A DNA stretch of 64,000 nucleotides from Isoetes taiwanensis (Eukaryota; Streptophyta; Lycopodiopsida; Isoetales; Isoetaceae): contig JAJEKV010000049.1 of assembly GCA_021234155.1 (NCBI GenBank), positions 3,685,487-3,749,486 of the forward strand, given 5' to 3'. The position numbers and the translations under genes were made by a program. Numbering within the stretch: the first letter of the stretch is position 1; each line of letters starts with the position of its first letter. The notes under the pieces were generated by a model. That model was not told where the DNA came from, did not search any database, and saw nothing but the letters and a program-made list of their open reading frames with translations. Shown piece after piece: positions 45,832 to 56,510 of this stretch.

Positions 45832-46371
45832 TTATGCCCTCCAAACAAAGGTTTCAAAGGGCGCTTTGAGTTTGTCGGATTTGCTCAAGCTCTGCAGCAA
45901 CACGTTTTGGTCCTGTTTGCTAGCCCAAATCAAGGTCGTCTTCATAATGGAGGTATCAGAATCTATCTTATTTTGAAAGTGTTTAACCACATTTTTTCTA
46001 TCAGAATCAAGGGGAGAAGCTTGGATCAACATATTCATCATTTTAGCATACCTTTTCATGTCATCAATAATCTCACAGAACTCTGCAGGGCCGCTAGGAA
46101 TTATGACAGACGTGGTGGACCAATCCCTCTCACAGAGTTTGAGAAGCCACATGCCTCTTTCAAGAACGCGAATTAGCTCCCTCCAAGCTGCCGTTGCCCA
46201 TTCCAACCTGTGAAAGCCAGAAGCAAGCGAGAGAGCACCACCATTGCCGATATGAGAATCGAATCCATATCCATAGCCTAGCAGCCATTTTGTTCTTTGG
46301 ATTTGATCGGGGAAGCAAGGAAATGTTTTTCTTTGGGCAAAGCGCCTTGGGAAGGGACCAAGGAAGAGCAA
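45832..46371 (-). CDS. Hypothetical ORF, 179 codons
   Basis: Open frame with a balanced, protein-like composition: GFHRLEWATAAWRELIRVLE, LLKLCERDWSTTSVIIPSG, AEFCEIIDDMKRYAKMMNML and ending KLKAPFETFVWRA. No membrane span or known motif. Another short frame starting at 46375 runs beside it and shares a possible donor (CACAG|GTTGG), so the true start may be in an upstream exon. It may be a fragment of a larger gene. Unknown function. Confidence 0.35.
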   Translation of the reverse strand: MLFLGPFPRRFAQRKTFPCFPDQIQRTKWLLGYGYGFDSHIGNGGALSLASGFHRLEWATAAWRELIRVLERGMWLLKLCERDWSTTSVIIPSGPAEFCEIIDDMKRYAKMMNMLIQASPLDSDRKNVVKHFQNKIDSDTSIMKTTLIWASKQDQNVLLQSLSKSDKLKAPFETFVWRA

Positions 46372-46606
46372 CCAAGCAGGAAATCGGCTAGGGTTCGATG
46401 GTCTGCAAGGAAATCCAAAATTTTAAGTGAAATCTGGGCCGTCGAAAGTTTTAGGGTTTTATGCACGACATACACTAAAACTTTATAATAAAGGATTAAG
46501 TAGTCAATTCAAAACAGCGTGAGCATGGAATGCTTTTTAACGTAAAATCTGGACGGTTGGCTTTTGAATATTCTGGAACGCAAGGTGCACGTCGTCCTTG
46601 GCTTCG

Positions 46607-46615
46607 CTATAAATC
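46607..46615 (+). promoter_or_regulatory. TATA box of small ORF
   Basis: CTATAAATC, 44-52 bp before the ATG at 46659. Confidence 0.4.
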
Positions 46616-46658
46616 TTCAACCACTCTTCAGATATCAAGCTGCAGCAGATTGTGATAA

Positions 46659-46781
46659 ATGGCCACCATCATGCACACCAGATTCCTTTTCTTTGTGTCC
46701 CTGATTTTGCTGCTGGAATTATTTCGGAAGCTCGACCACCACCATCTCCACAACCACGCCGCTGCAACATCTTATTCATAG
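46659..46781 (+). CDS. 40-residue peptide with signal-like segment, unknown
   Basis: ATG to TAG. The N-terminus has a short basic start (MATIMHTR) and a strongly hydrophobic run (FLFFVSLILLLELF), then a His-rich tail (KLDHHHLHNHAAATSYS). That is the layout of a secreted or membrane-anchored small peptide, possibly a truncated precursor. A TATA box lies just upstream. The stop is 4 bp before a terminal inverted repeat at 46785, so the original 3' end may have been cut off by that insertion. No peptide-hormone family recognised. Confidence 0.4.
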   Translation: MATIMHTRFLFFVSLILLLELFRKLDHHHLHNHAAATSYS

Positions 46782-46784
46782 CCC

Positions 46785-47538
46785 CGTAATGAATAGATGG
46801 TTCAAATTACTGTCATATTCCATCAATTTTATAAGGCGTAAAATTGGCCCATTTTTTTGGAGTGGCGCCGCCGTTCATCGCCGCCTGGTGCTCTGTTCTT
46901 GGTATTTTTTTCGACCTGCTCTCTTCTTCGCCGCCTGGTGCTCTGTTCTTCGCCGCCTGGTGCTCTGTTCTTGGTGTTCTTCGACCTGCTCCACTCCGCC
47001 TGGTGCTCTGTTCTTGGTATCCTTTTTCTTCTATCCGACCTTGCTCTGTTACAGGCCATTTTTTGCGAGGTTTCGAGATCTCCAATGATCCATTTCGAGC
47101 CAAGCTTGCTTCTGTTAGCTATAAGATCTCTCAAAAGGAAACATATCCATTTGTATAGGCTGGAGTTGTAGAAGCTTTTCTTGTTTTTCTTGATGTTTCT
47201 ATTTGAAAGGGTTTGTGCGGTTAGGGCCCTCATTCTACGCTCAATCGTATGCATCAACCATCTACGTTTTCTGGCATTTATCTCATTTGTTAACGACCGA
47301 TTTCCTTCATCCAATGTTCTTGCAGGCAACATTTTTGAAATTCTGAATCTTGCCATATCGATAGCCAAAACCTTCAAGAATAAGTTCCAGAAGACGGACT
47401 AGCATCTCAGAAGCATTTCTTGCATTATTGAAGTGCGAATCAGCAGTTTTGAGGCTTGCATTTCTAAGATTCAGAGTCTGTGCCATAGCCACCGGCTTCC
47501 CTTACACGGTTCGTAATTTGAACCATCTATTCATTACG
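46785..47538. mobile_element. TIR element, about 754 bp
   Basis: Perfect 26-bp terminal inverted repeats, 46785-46810 and 47513-47538 (CGTAATGAATAGATGG... in the left copy). No clean duplication was found at the edges because another MITE sits directly against the right end. Inside are four copies of CGCCGCCTGGTGCTCTGTTC (46875-47020) and a 182-codon minus-strand frame (47377-46829), partly Lys/Arg-rich, whose last third is translated from the tandem repeat. Superfamily not assigned. Confidence 0.65.
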
Positions 47539-47540
47539 TA

Positions 47541-47685
47541 AGGGAATCTATGCCCCTCGGGCATCCCCCTCGGAATATTCCTCGGCGGGACCTGCTGGCC
47601 CTCCATGGCGCTTTTCATGACTCCCGCTTCGTCGGCGCCGCCTCGGAAATTCCTCGGCGGAATGCCCTCGGGGCGTAGATTCCCT
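47541..47685. mobile_element. Small MITE, 145 bp
   Basis: Ends AGGGAATCTATGCCCC and the inverted GGGGCGTAGATTCCCT, and pairing continues inward for about 40 bp (CCTCGG/CCGAGG), so the whole element can fold on itself. Duplication unclear (TAA/TAC would suit a PIF/Harbinger MITE). Confidence 0.65.
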
Positions 47686-47938
47686 ACTACATAAATCATT
47701 CCTTTAGTTCTTATTCTGTGGCCGTGGCAATCGGGTTTCAAAAATTTGAAAGGCAATTTAAGGATGGGCAAAAGTTGATGCCCTTTGAAAAACAAAGAAA
47801 AATTTTATGCACAGAAACCGGGGCAAAAAGGACAAAAGTATTTTTCCGCAACACATACATGCCAAGAAATTCTTACTTTTCTGCTCCAATTCTATTATAG
47901 GTTTTTGAGATGCCTTTCATGTCAACTTCTCAGTGTTG

Positions 47939-48226
47939 ATGGGAAACGTAACTAAGGCTCAGATGGCCAAAGACGCTGGATTCAAGCTAATGATTTTAAC
48001 TGTCAAGTATTATGACAGATTCTGCCTTTGGCCTTCTGCCTACACCTTACTCTGTCAAGAGCAACCCCTGGATTAATGAAAATGGCGATGTCATTGTGAG
48101 TGCTGCAAGGGAGTTTGGTTTTCATGTGAGTCTCTATTTATTTCCTTGGGACAGGTATGAGCCTTGTTATGGAGATACTCTGAAGTATAACATATTTCAT
48201 GGCACAGATGGAAGAGCTTCTTTCCA
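47939..48226 (+). pseudogene. Alpha-L-fucosidase (GH29) gene fragment
   Basis: GH29 enzymes remove alpha-L-fucose from xyloglucan and glycans in the wall or apoplast. The frame reads NVTKAQMAKDAGFKLMILTV, then a DxFCLWPSAYT motif (the family has HHDGFCLWPS), a one-base shift near 48036, then YSVKSNPW, VSAAREFGFHVSLYL, PWDRYEPCYGDTLKYN. The conserved HH is YY/YD here, another sign of decay. The fragment ends at ASFQ|GTTTGT, perhaps an intron donor. Only the middle of the catalytic domain is present, without its catalytic Asp region. Confidence 0.8.
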
Positions 48227-48339
48227 GGTTTGTTCCTTCAAAATCCATGAGTGGGAATGTTTTCTAAGAACAATGCAGAATGTATTACTTTGCAAGTTCT
48301 TTGAAGGTTCTTTTGTATTTCTGGCCATGTAGTTGCAGG

Positions 48340-49200
48340 AGTTGCAGAGGCCATTCATTCACCGGATGATCCCTTGCCATGCCTTGCTATCTTTGCTTCC
48401 AGGCTTCCTGGATTGAAGACAAAGGAATTTAAGAACACCTTTCTTTTATGCCTTTCTTTTATATCTTCTTTTTCAGATCTTTGATTAAGATATTTTCAGT
48501 ATGGAAAATTTCATGTTTCTCATATATTAGAAAATTTCATGTTTCTCATATCTCTAATATGTCTTTTGTAGAATAGATCCTGAGCTTTATGTACATGTTA
48601 GACAGTTGGAAGGCATCAATAAGGAGGAAGGAGTTCAATTACAAAATTTTTAATCAAGTTGGATCATCTGAGCATGGCAAAGACAGATGATGAGCTTCTC
48701 ATACAATGAGAAAAAAATGCGTTTAGACAGGATTCTACTGGATTACATCCTTAGATCATCATATTATGCAATGGTAGCCAAATTTCCTGAAGCAAGCATG
48801 ATTACGGTATGAGAATAGTTCTCGATTATCCTTGGATGCTAGAAAGCAATAAAATCCTTTCATCTTGTCATATTTAAACCTCTAATTGTTACATTTATGC
48901 ATGATTACTATATGCAATTATGCATGTGATCATTATTTCATTCACAAACATTAGGAACAATTGTTACAAAATGAAAACTATTACTTAATGCAATGGAAAA
49001 AATGGAAACTGATATTGATGTAAATGGTAAGTGAGTTTCTGTGTTGGTAACATGATTCACGTACTGCTGAGAGGTTGTGCATAATAATGGCCTAGTTAAT
49101 GTCTACATTGGCATGGTTGCTGATGTTGTACTCATTTGGCAACAAAAATGTTGTCTAAATCAGCACTGCAGATTGTAATATAGGCCTGAAACTTAGAGTA
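48340..49200. other. No gene recognised
   Basis: AT-rich, with GAAAATTTCATGTTTCTCATAT duplicated near 48507 and 48531. May continue the fucosidase gene's intron. Confidence 0.35.
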
Positions 49201-49209
49201 ATCCCTCCC

Positions 49210-51475
49210 CCTGCCTAATATAATAATAATAATTAATTAATCACGCCCACTTGGACCTTGAAGGCGATGGAGCGAACAAACATACAGTATTGTTCACAGT
49301 TTCAATACTAGTGAACAATGTGCTTCTACAGTTCTGAAATAGAGACCAAGCACCATAGGATTATCATCTAATAAGGATGAAAAATCAGTAGCCTGTATAA
49401 TTTACCTTGAATATCCTCATATGTTGGACACTGTAAGAATACATGAGCTTCATCTTCAACCATATTCATGTTGCATACTTCACAAAGCCTCTCTTCTCTT
49501 GGAGTTCTACCTGTTTCCACACGTAGTCTATGAGAACTGATTCTCTACCGCGCTATGTATTTCTTTAAAGAGCTCGGGATTCGGGCTTTCAGGTAATTGT
49601 TCGGACTCGGAGTATATCAATAAGGGATTCACTTCTGATGTATATGTAACCATGCGCGAACCCTTGTGTGCCCAAAGCTTCTCTATAACTCGTGTCTGTA
49701 CTAAATCTCGGGTACCAATATCTGTGTCTGGTAGCTGATCCATGGATATCCCCCATTTCTCAGCCCATACAGTCACATCACGGTACCATCCTGTGGATGA
49801 GGATTGGGCTAGTGCCAACTTAGGTAAACGCCCATCTGGCTGCTTGCGAATCCTTGTAACAAAGTTCAATGTCTGATATAAAGCTTCGGCTTCCAAAGGG
49901 AGCATGCCAGCTTCTGCCAATAGTATTGCATATGGAATCTGTTGTTTAATCCCTAATTCCTCCTGGAGAAATATCTTCAATACTGATTCAACCTGTGTCC
50001 ATTGATGAGTTGAGATGCAAGGCCCCCAGATAGGTGAGCCATATAAGACTACGGTCTGGACTAAGGTTTTGAATAGGATTTTTTCAGTCCCCGATGCGTG
50101 AGAGACGCCTTATGACATTTGGTTAGCATACCATATAAAGCTTTCTTGCTGCCCTCTATCCGTTTTCTGATACACTCTTTCCAACTATATTTTGCCGAAA
50201 ATTCTAGTCCCAGATATTTGTAGCTATCTACAATTTCTAGTGTCTCACCCTTAAATGTGAATGTAGGTCTACTTACAGTCCCAAACACCATCACTTTCGA
50301 TTTGGCCAAATTGACTTTCATGTGTCTTACCTCACAAAACGTTGCCAGATTGTCAAGATGGGATTGTAAACCTTCAGGTTTGTTTGCCACCAGTACTACG
50401 TCATCAGCATACAATAGTGGACCAAGAAATGACCCAACTGAGAACCTGCTAGACCTCTTGTTCTTAACCACTCTTCAAGCTCGTCTATGTATAGACCGAA
50501 CAGGGTTGGGGACAACGGACACCCCTGCCGAACACCTATAGTGCTTCGAATTTCTCCATCAAATTCCACAGATTGGCTATCACTTCGGAGTATAACTGGG
50601 AGATAGCTCCTTTGATTTCCTTTGGTACTCCAAGGTGTTCCATTCATATCCCCAAGTCCTTTCGAGGAACTGTATCAAATGCTTTTGCGAAGTCAATGAA
50701 GGCCAAATACAACGCCTGTTTTGCCTTTTCGCTAAGTGCGTGATCAAGAGTGCAGTGCTGTTTTCTGAAACCTGCCTGACAGCGAGCTCTTTTCTCATTT
50801 TCATCAGCTCATAAACTGAGTTTTCTTGCTAATAGACTTCCTAGCAGCTTAGAGAACATACTGCCGATTAAAATCGTCCTGTAATTACGCACATTGTTTT
50901 TATCCCCTGTTTTGTGGATTGGAAAAACTTTGTTTTCCTTCCAGTTTTGTGGCAGACCTTGTATAACAGCTTGGTTCATCAACTTTGTTACAACCTCTAT
51001 GGATTTATCTCCAGTCCATTTCAATAGCTCAATGCTTAGACCTTGTAGATCAGCTGCCTTCCCATTTGGCATATCTTTAAGTGCCTCTGTCACATCCCAT
51101 GTTGTGAACATATCTGAATCTACAACCTCTGATTGCATGGTTTCAGCATTGTGAGAATAGATTTTTCGAACCATGTGTAGCAGCTCTGTGGGGTCTAGAT
51201 CTGCTTGGGTTGTTTTAGTTGATAGTTGTTTCCAAAAGGTTTTTGGGTGCTCACAAAACCATTTCTGAAGGGACTCTTGCCGTGTCTGAAAGTATCTTCT
51301 CTTCTTTGCTCGTATTAGTGCCTTATACCATTTTGGTTTGCATAGGCATCCAGTAGGTAATGCTGCCCTTGCTGCACTACATTCTGCATCCCACCAGCCA
51401 TTGCTCCCTGCTTTCCTTTGTTTTGTGCATCCAAAAACTTGTAAGATGTCGCCAGTAACATTCGTAACAGAGTGA
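49210..51475 (-). mobile_element. LINE fragment, reverse transcriptase to zinc-knuckle end, 5' truncated
   Basis: Minus strand. The linker begins near 51470 (SNGWWDAECSAARAALP, KRRYFQTRQESLQKWF). RT: NGKAADLQGLSIELLKW, LPQNWKENKVFPIHKTGDKN, VRNYRTILIGSMFSKLL, the KAFDTVPRKDL-like segment in another frame, GVRQGCPLSPTLFGLYIDEL, the YADDVVLVANKPEG catalytic box, NLAKSKVMVFG and YKYLGLEFS. The C-terminus near 49480 has CEVCNMNMVEDEAHVFLQC, a CCHC zf-RVT knuckle. (TAA)n-like tail sequence at 49220-49245 may be the 3' end. At least four frame changes. The endonuclease is absent. Confidence 0.92.
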
Positions 51476-51499
51476 ATTTACAATGTTAAGTTGTATCAA

Positions 51500-51885
51500 T
51501 ATGAAATTTTTTCTTATTTCTTCTGCTTATGGTCTTCAAGATCTTACAGATATTGATATCTTTTCTGAAGCTCAGGTTGTCATTGAAGCACTTCAACACA
51601 AGGATTGTTCCATGGCTCTTGACTGTCGTTAGGAGAACATATAGAAACTCAAAAAACATTCAAGGTATAGATGTTAGTATTTGGTTTAAGTCTGTTTTTT
51701 GTTTTTGTTTTATTACTAAATCAGCACACTTGAATCTAAATTGAGGATCCAAGAATTTATAGAGCTGCTACGAAAGGAAAAGATGGTTGATGCTATTTTA
51801 TATGCCCGGAAATATCTTGCACCATGGGGGGGACACACATAAAGGATTTACAAGTCATGGCCACATTTGCCCACATAAAAGTAAT
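51500..51885 (+). pseudogene. MAEA/GID9-like (CTLH/CRA domain) gene fragment with intron
   Basis: MAEA/GID9 is a subunit of the GID/CTLH E3 ubiquitin ligase. Exon 1 (about 51500-51664) reads LTDIDIFSEAQVVIEALQHK, DCSMALD, then two stops in the place of AWCAENKSRLKKSKS. Donor AAG|GTATAG. After about 60 bp, exon 2 (from about 51723) reads TLESKLRIQEFIELLRKEK, MVDAILYARKYLAPWG, then a shifted THIKDLQVMATFA. This matches the CTLH-CRA stretch (LRLQEFIELVR, YARKYLAPW) of the family. An intron is kept, so it is a genomic fragment. Confidence 0.8.
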
Positions 51886-52285
51886 ACAGAGAGCCCATCT
51901 TACAAGGTAGAACCATCATTCAATTAAATTGGGATTATGTCTATTCTAAAATCGCGCCGCATAAGCCTTTTATTGACCATTATATTGAATTAACCACACT
52001 TTTGCACTGAGTTCATTTTCGGGCTAGGAAGATGCATTTTGTGTTGAAATGGAAAGGCATTCAAATATTCGATGCAAATCACCCATATTATGACAGAATG
52101 TTGGCAATATAAAAAGTAGGAAATTGCTTATTATTTCGTACCATCACGGACGGCAACGAAATCTATGGATTGAAATTTTAGTGCTTTACGAATAAATAAC
52201 GGCAAGCAAGTTGCTACAAAACGGAGATTTTCGTGGATCAAATCGGCATAAATATAGCATTATAATGGAACATAGACTTAAAAGA
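51886..52285. other. No gene recognised
   Basis: AT-rich spacer between the MAEA-like fragment and the minus-strand cluster. Confidence 0.4.
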
Positions 52286-52507
52286 CTATTCCGATTCATC
52301 GTCGACAGGCGCTCCTGAGATCCTCTCCATCATGAACAAACCATGCTCTGGATTCCATATAAGATGTATTACAACATCAAAGGGATCAGGATAGAAGCGG
52401 ACGGGATTCATAGCAACGACAGTCAGCCAGTCCTCAAGTTCTATTTCTAGCTGGTGGCACCTGCAGAGATCCTCATGGTTCATCTTGCAGGTAATAGAAT
52501 GTGCCAT
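52286..52507 (-). CDS. Small acidic ORF, 73 codons, unknown
   Basis: MAHSITCKMNHEDLCRCHQL then LEDWLTVVAMNPVRFYPDPF and ending SGAPVDDESE. Complete ATG to stop, with a His/Cys-containing start and an aromatic middle. It lies downstream of, and on the same strand as, the large FCP1-like gene and may be its neighbour in one element or one of its last exons. No family recognised. Confidence 0.4.
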   Translation of the reverse strand: MAHSITCKMNHEDLCRCHQLEIELEDWLTVVAMNPVRFYPDPFDVVIHLIWNPEHGLFMMERISGAPVDDESE

Positions 52508-53404
52508 AATAAGAAGAAGCAGGCGGAGTCCGAAGCCGATGGTTTGTCAATTTCATGCATATCTATTTATACACACCTAAATTATTGACGGTATATACAT
52601 ACAAATTATTGCAAGTATAGCAAACCATACACATAATATAAAAAAACAATACAATACGTACACAGAACCAATAATGCTGCTATAAGAACACAATATATAT
52701 TAAAAAAACTTTGGTGTAAAGTATATTTCATATTCAAAACTTTTTTGGAAAGTGTATTTCCTGTATACATATATATCAAAAAAGTTCCCTTTCTAGAACG
52801 ATTTTCTCAAGGTCCCATTTCCCCTGTCCGATCAAGTTGCGGGTATAGTGTTTGTATCTCTTCGACCGTTTTTCCTGAAGCTATTTCGTGCAAGACACTA
52901 ACAAAACGAAGCAGGAAGTCATCTTTGTCAAACAAATCAGGATGATAGGATGGCGGATTTAATGACTGTGACTGATTGAAGCAACACTTTAGCGCGTCAT
53001 CATCCACCATGATCATGCCTTCCTTTTCCTCAACACCTAGGGCATCCATCATGTTGCGCAAGCATTTCACAAATATTTTTTTACCTGTCGGTTCTTTTGG
53101 GTTTGTGAATGAAGCACATTGGCTTTGATCCCAGATGGACGCCCAATCTCTATTTAGCTCAAGCACTACTTTCAAAACTTCCTGTATATTTCTATGCTCC
53201 ATAGATGACCAAATTGCACAACAAAACAGACTGAAGACCTGGTCCAACATCTCCTTCAGATAAGGGCGCGGGTAAACAAATTTGGTACGTGTCTCATATG
53301 GTTGTTGCGCGCATACCATGACTTATCAAACGTTGCTTTAGGTAACGGTCTACATAGCACACCATTCAAATCAAAGACCAGTACTTTTGGGGAAGCCGAA
53401 TCAT

Positions 53405-53590
53405 GTCTGTAACGCAAACAATAACATACGAGATGAAAGAAATGGAAAACGAAAACACGCCAGGCGCGATTTCATAAATGGTGCATAACAAAATCTAAAA
53501 ATATTATCTCTAGGAAACTCTAAATCGCGCCTGGCGCGATTTCTATATGCTTGTCGTTATATCAAAGAAAAAGGAACATTGTCACAATAC
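53405..53590 (-). other. Intron with two GC palindromes
   Basis: Between donor AAAG|GTATTG and an ACAG acceptor. Contains CGCCAGGCGCG (about 53458-53468) and CGCGCCTGGCGCG (53526-53538), members of the dispersed palindrome family. Confidence 0.5.
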
Positions 53591-55435
53591 CTTTCTTCTT
53601 CATCATTTCCCGTGGTATCTTCTTCCGTTGCATCCTTATTCTGAGTTGTCTCCGGTCTGCTAGAAGCACCAACCACATCAGTTGAGATCTGTACAGTTTG
53701 AACTACGCTTGATAGTTCATTACTCTTTACGCTAACCTGGCTAGTACTTTCAGATTTGGAATCTCCTTCATCATCATCCTTGTTATTATCATCATCCTTG
53801 TTATTTGCTTCCTGTCCTATATTTTCACCGTCAAGGAAAAGGTATGTCAACAGGCTGTCTGCTCTTCGGTGTCATCCATGATGTTGCCAACCAAGAGGTG
53901 TCTCATAGCCTCCCCTTCTTTAGCCAAATCTGCAGGTATTTCGGCCTTAGAGGTAGAAGCTTTGTTTTTTGCACTGCCAATTGGTCCCCTAGGTGCTTCC
54001 TCTAGTACTTTCTCAAAGAAGAGGTCCAAAATTTTTTTGGCTCGATCATCGGAGACGACGCTCTGGCATTTCCTTGCTAACTTCAAAGCTTCCCTACCGA
54101 TGTAACCTCCAACATGAAGCTCCCAGCAAGTTGTCCCCAATGGGCAAAATGCTTCAATGAGATAATGAGAAAGGTCCATAGAGAACCCGTTCTTGTTTAG
54201 CTTCCCCCTATGTGACGTTAGGAGCTCATACTTAATGTGATCCACAAGAACGGGGTCATCCTGGTTTTCTTCCTCTTCTTCCTCTAGCTCTTCCACGACC
54301 TTGATACCCTTCCCCTTATCTTCTTGCTCCAGATAGAAGACGTTTCGCAGGACGCGTTCATCTAGCTGATAGCACTGCCATGCAAGTTTGTCTCCATCTG
54401 GTTTTCCCTTAAGCCTTTCATATTCCTTATCATCCATCATGGCTATCATAATGATAAGCACATGAGAAATTTTACTTGCTGTGTTGAAGTCACTGTCCCT
54501 GTTTTCATCTATGAGGATCGCCTGTTGTATGACTTTCACGCATTCTAAGTCATTTGCAGCAGTTAGAGCATATGCATAGGACATGTCGGAGGGACATATA
54601 GTGACAATTGTGTAATTCATTTCCGTCGGGCAACCACTGCATATGTTGAAGAACGTATTATAGTCTTCAAGAGACCATCTGGTGCCTCGGCTATCAAGTA
54701 CGAATAGTGTGATATCATGGGGACCAGCACCCACTTCTGGCAATGCACACTTGAAACCAGTGGACACTCGATAAAAAAAACGTGGATTCCGTCTCCGGGG
54801 TCTGCTTCACCAACACGACTTTTCTTTTCAAGTCGGATGCAACTTTCGTGTGAATCCCTTTAAGGTTTGCAATGTTCTTCAACTTCTGCTGCCTGACAAA
54901 GTCTTTGGACCAAAAGACATACTTCTTCAGGTCGTTGTTGGAGACGTTGTATTTTTGCATGAGTCCTAACTCCGTCAACGACCAGTCCCCTGTAAGCCTC
55001 TGTAATTCCTCCCCAACTGCCATCTTGAGCACTCTAATATTTTTCAATTGGTCGCATGCCTCTTCAAATGATTCCCTGTCCTTTGTTGCTGAGGTTTTCT
55101 TGTAAAGGATTTCCTTTCTGATTAACCTGTCCAGAACAGAGATCAGTTCTTCATCGTCCAATCCCTGGGCCTTCCTCATCTCTTTTATATGGATATCAAA
55201 AACTGATGTGTCAACAGGAGGAAATCTGCCTTGTGAATCTGGCAACTTCTTCTCCACGTAGGCATCCCAGAATTCATTCCATTTCTCCCATATCGGATCT
55301 GAAGAAAAAATGATCTTGCAGGCATCCTTGGGTACAGTTTGTACTTCGGAAGCATCTCCCTTTTCATCTACTTTTTTCTTCTTTGATATGGTGCTCTTAG
55401 TTTTGTCATGTATTATAGTCTGACAAAGAGTCTGT

Positions 55436-56510
55436 TAACCACCTAGTGGTTAACATTGTGCATGCACATGCGAAACCTTAAGCGGAAAAAAAAAATTTAG
55501 TTTCGCTTACGCGAAACTTTTTTCGCGTAACCTTCAGTTTCGCTTACGCGAAAAAAAAATTTCGCGTAAGCAAAAACTAAATATTTCTAAATTTTTTACT
55601 AAATATTTTTTTTCGCGAAATTCAGTTTTGCTTACGCGAAATTTTTTTTTCCGGCCGGTAGGTTAAAAATACGAAAAATACGTATTTAACCTAAAAATAC
55701 GTATTTTTGGACTTTATACGTCTGAAAAAATAATTTAATACGTATAGAACCTATCCCTGATGCTCACGCCACGCTCCTCACGTTCATCCTCACGCCCCTG
55801 TTCATGCTCATGCCATGGTTGTCCACACCTCCCTACTCATGCCATGGCACTCTCTATCTGACGAGTCATGATTACATTTGTGAAGCCTTTTTTATTGTTG
55901 GTCTTTTCATCTTGGAATCCACGCCATGACCTCTCTAAAGACACGTCCATACTCCTTATGTTTGCTCACGTTAAAATCCCATTGCATGCCTCATTTGGCT
56001 TATCATGGGGACATCATTTGATACTTAAATTTTGAAGACCCCCTTAAATATTTTTAAGTGGAATTTTGGGCCTTGTTCATTAAAAGTGGATTCCCATGAT
56101 ATAAGGGAATAGTCTCTATGTTTTTTTGCCCCAAAGTTCCTATGATCCATGATCTGCATCGACATTCCTTCGGATCCTTTTCGTCATCAATGCCTTCATG
56201 AAGATCTTTTACGGCGACACAACCCAACCATTACCATCATTTTTACCCCTAATTTTTGGCACCATGTTGTAATTGTCGGACTTGTCTTATAAAAGTCTGT
56301 ACATGTTTTCGTGCTAAAAACTTTTAGGGGGAGGCAGTGTTAACCACTAGTGGTTAACATTGTGCATGCACATGGTAGGTGCATGCACATGTTAGGTGTC
56401 AGTGGTGGCAGACTGACACTTGGCATGATTAGGTTAACATAAGTGTAGGGATTAGATTTAGTTAGATGTACGGCTCAGATTTGCGGTCTACATTATATTA
56501 GACCGGAGCC
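55436..56510 (+). mobile_element. Insertion flanked by direct repeats, small LTR-element-like
   Basis: TGTTAACCAC-TAGTGGTTAACA plus TTGTGCATGCACATG occurs at 55434-55471 and again at 56338-56375. The right copy follows a tract TTTTAGGGGGAGGCAG, which is a typical copia-type polypurine tract directly before TGTTAAC. It therefore looks like a short, non-coding LTR retrotransposon or its remnant that separated two exons of the large minus-strand gene. The right LTR end is not clear (somewhere in 56376-56510). Confidence 0.5.
55475..55740. repeat. Palindrome-rich AT block
   Basis: Repeated inverted motifs TTTCGCTTACGCGAAA / TTTCGCGTAAGC and AAATACGTATTT with A and T runs between; can form several hairpins. 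No coding capacity. Confidence 0.7.

Noticed and set aside
46844-47171. Plus-strand frames in the GC-rich repeat (SPPGALFLV-type)
   Set aside because: Generated by the CGCCGCCTGGTGCTCTGTTC tandem repeat, open in several frames.
54100-54160. Methyltransferase motif from CWELHVGGYIGREAL
   Set aside because: Gly-rich loop resemblance only; no following acidic residue or catalytic motif was found.
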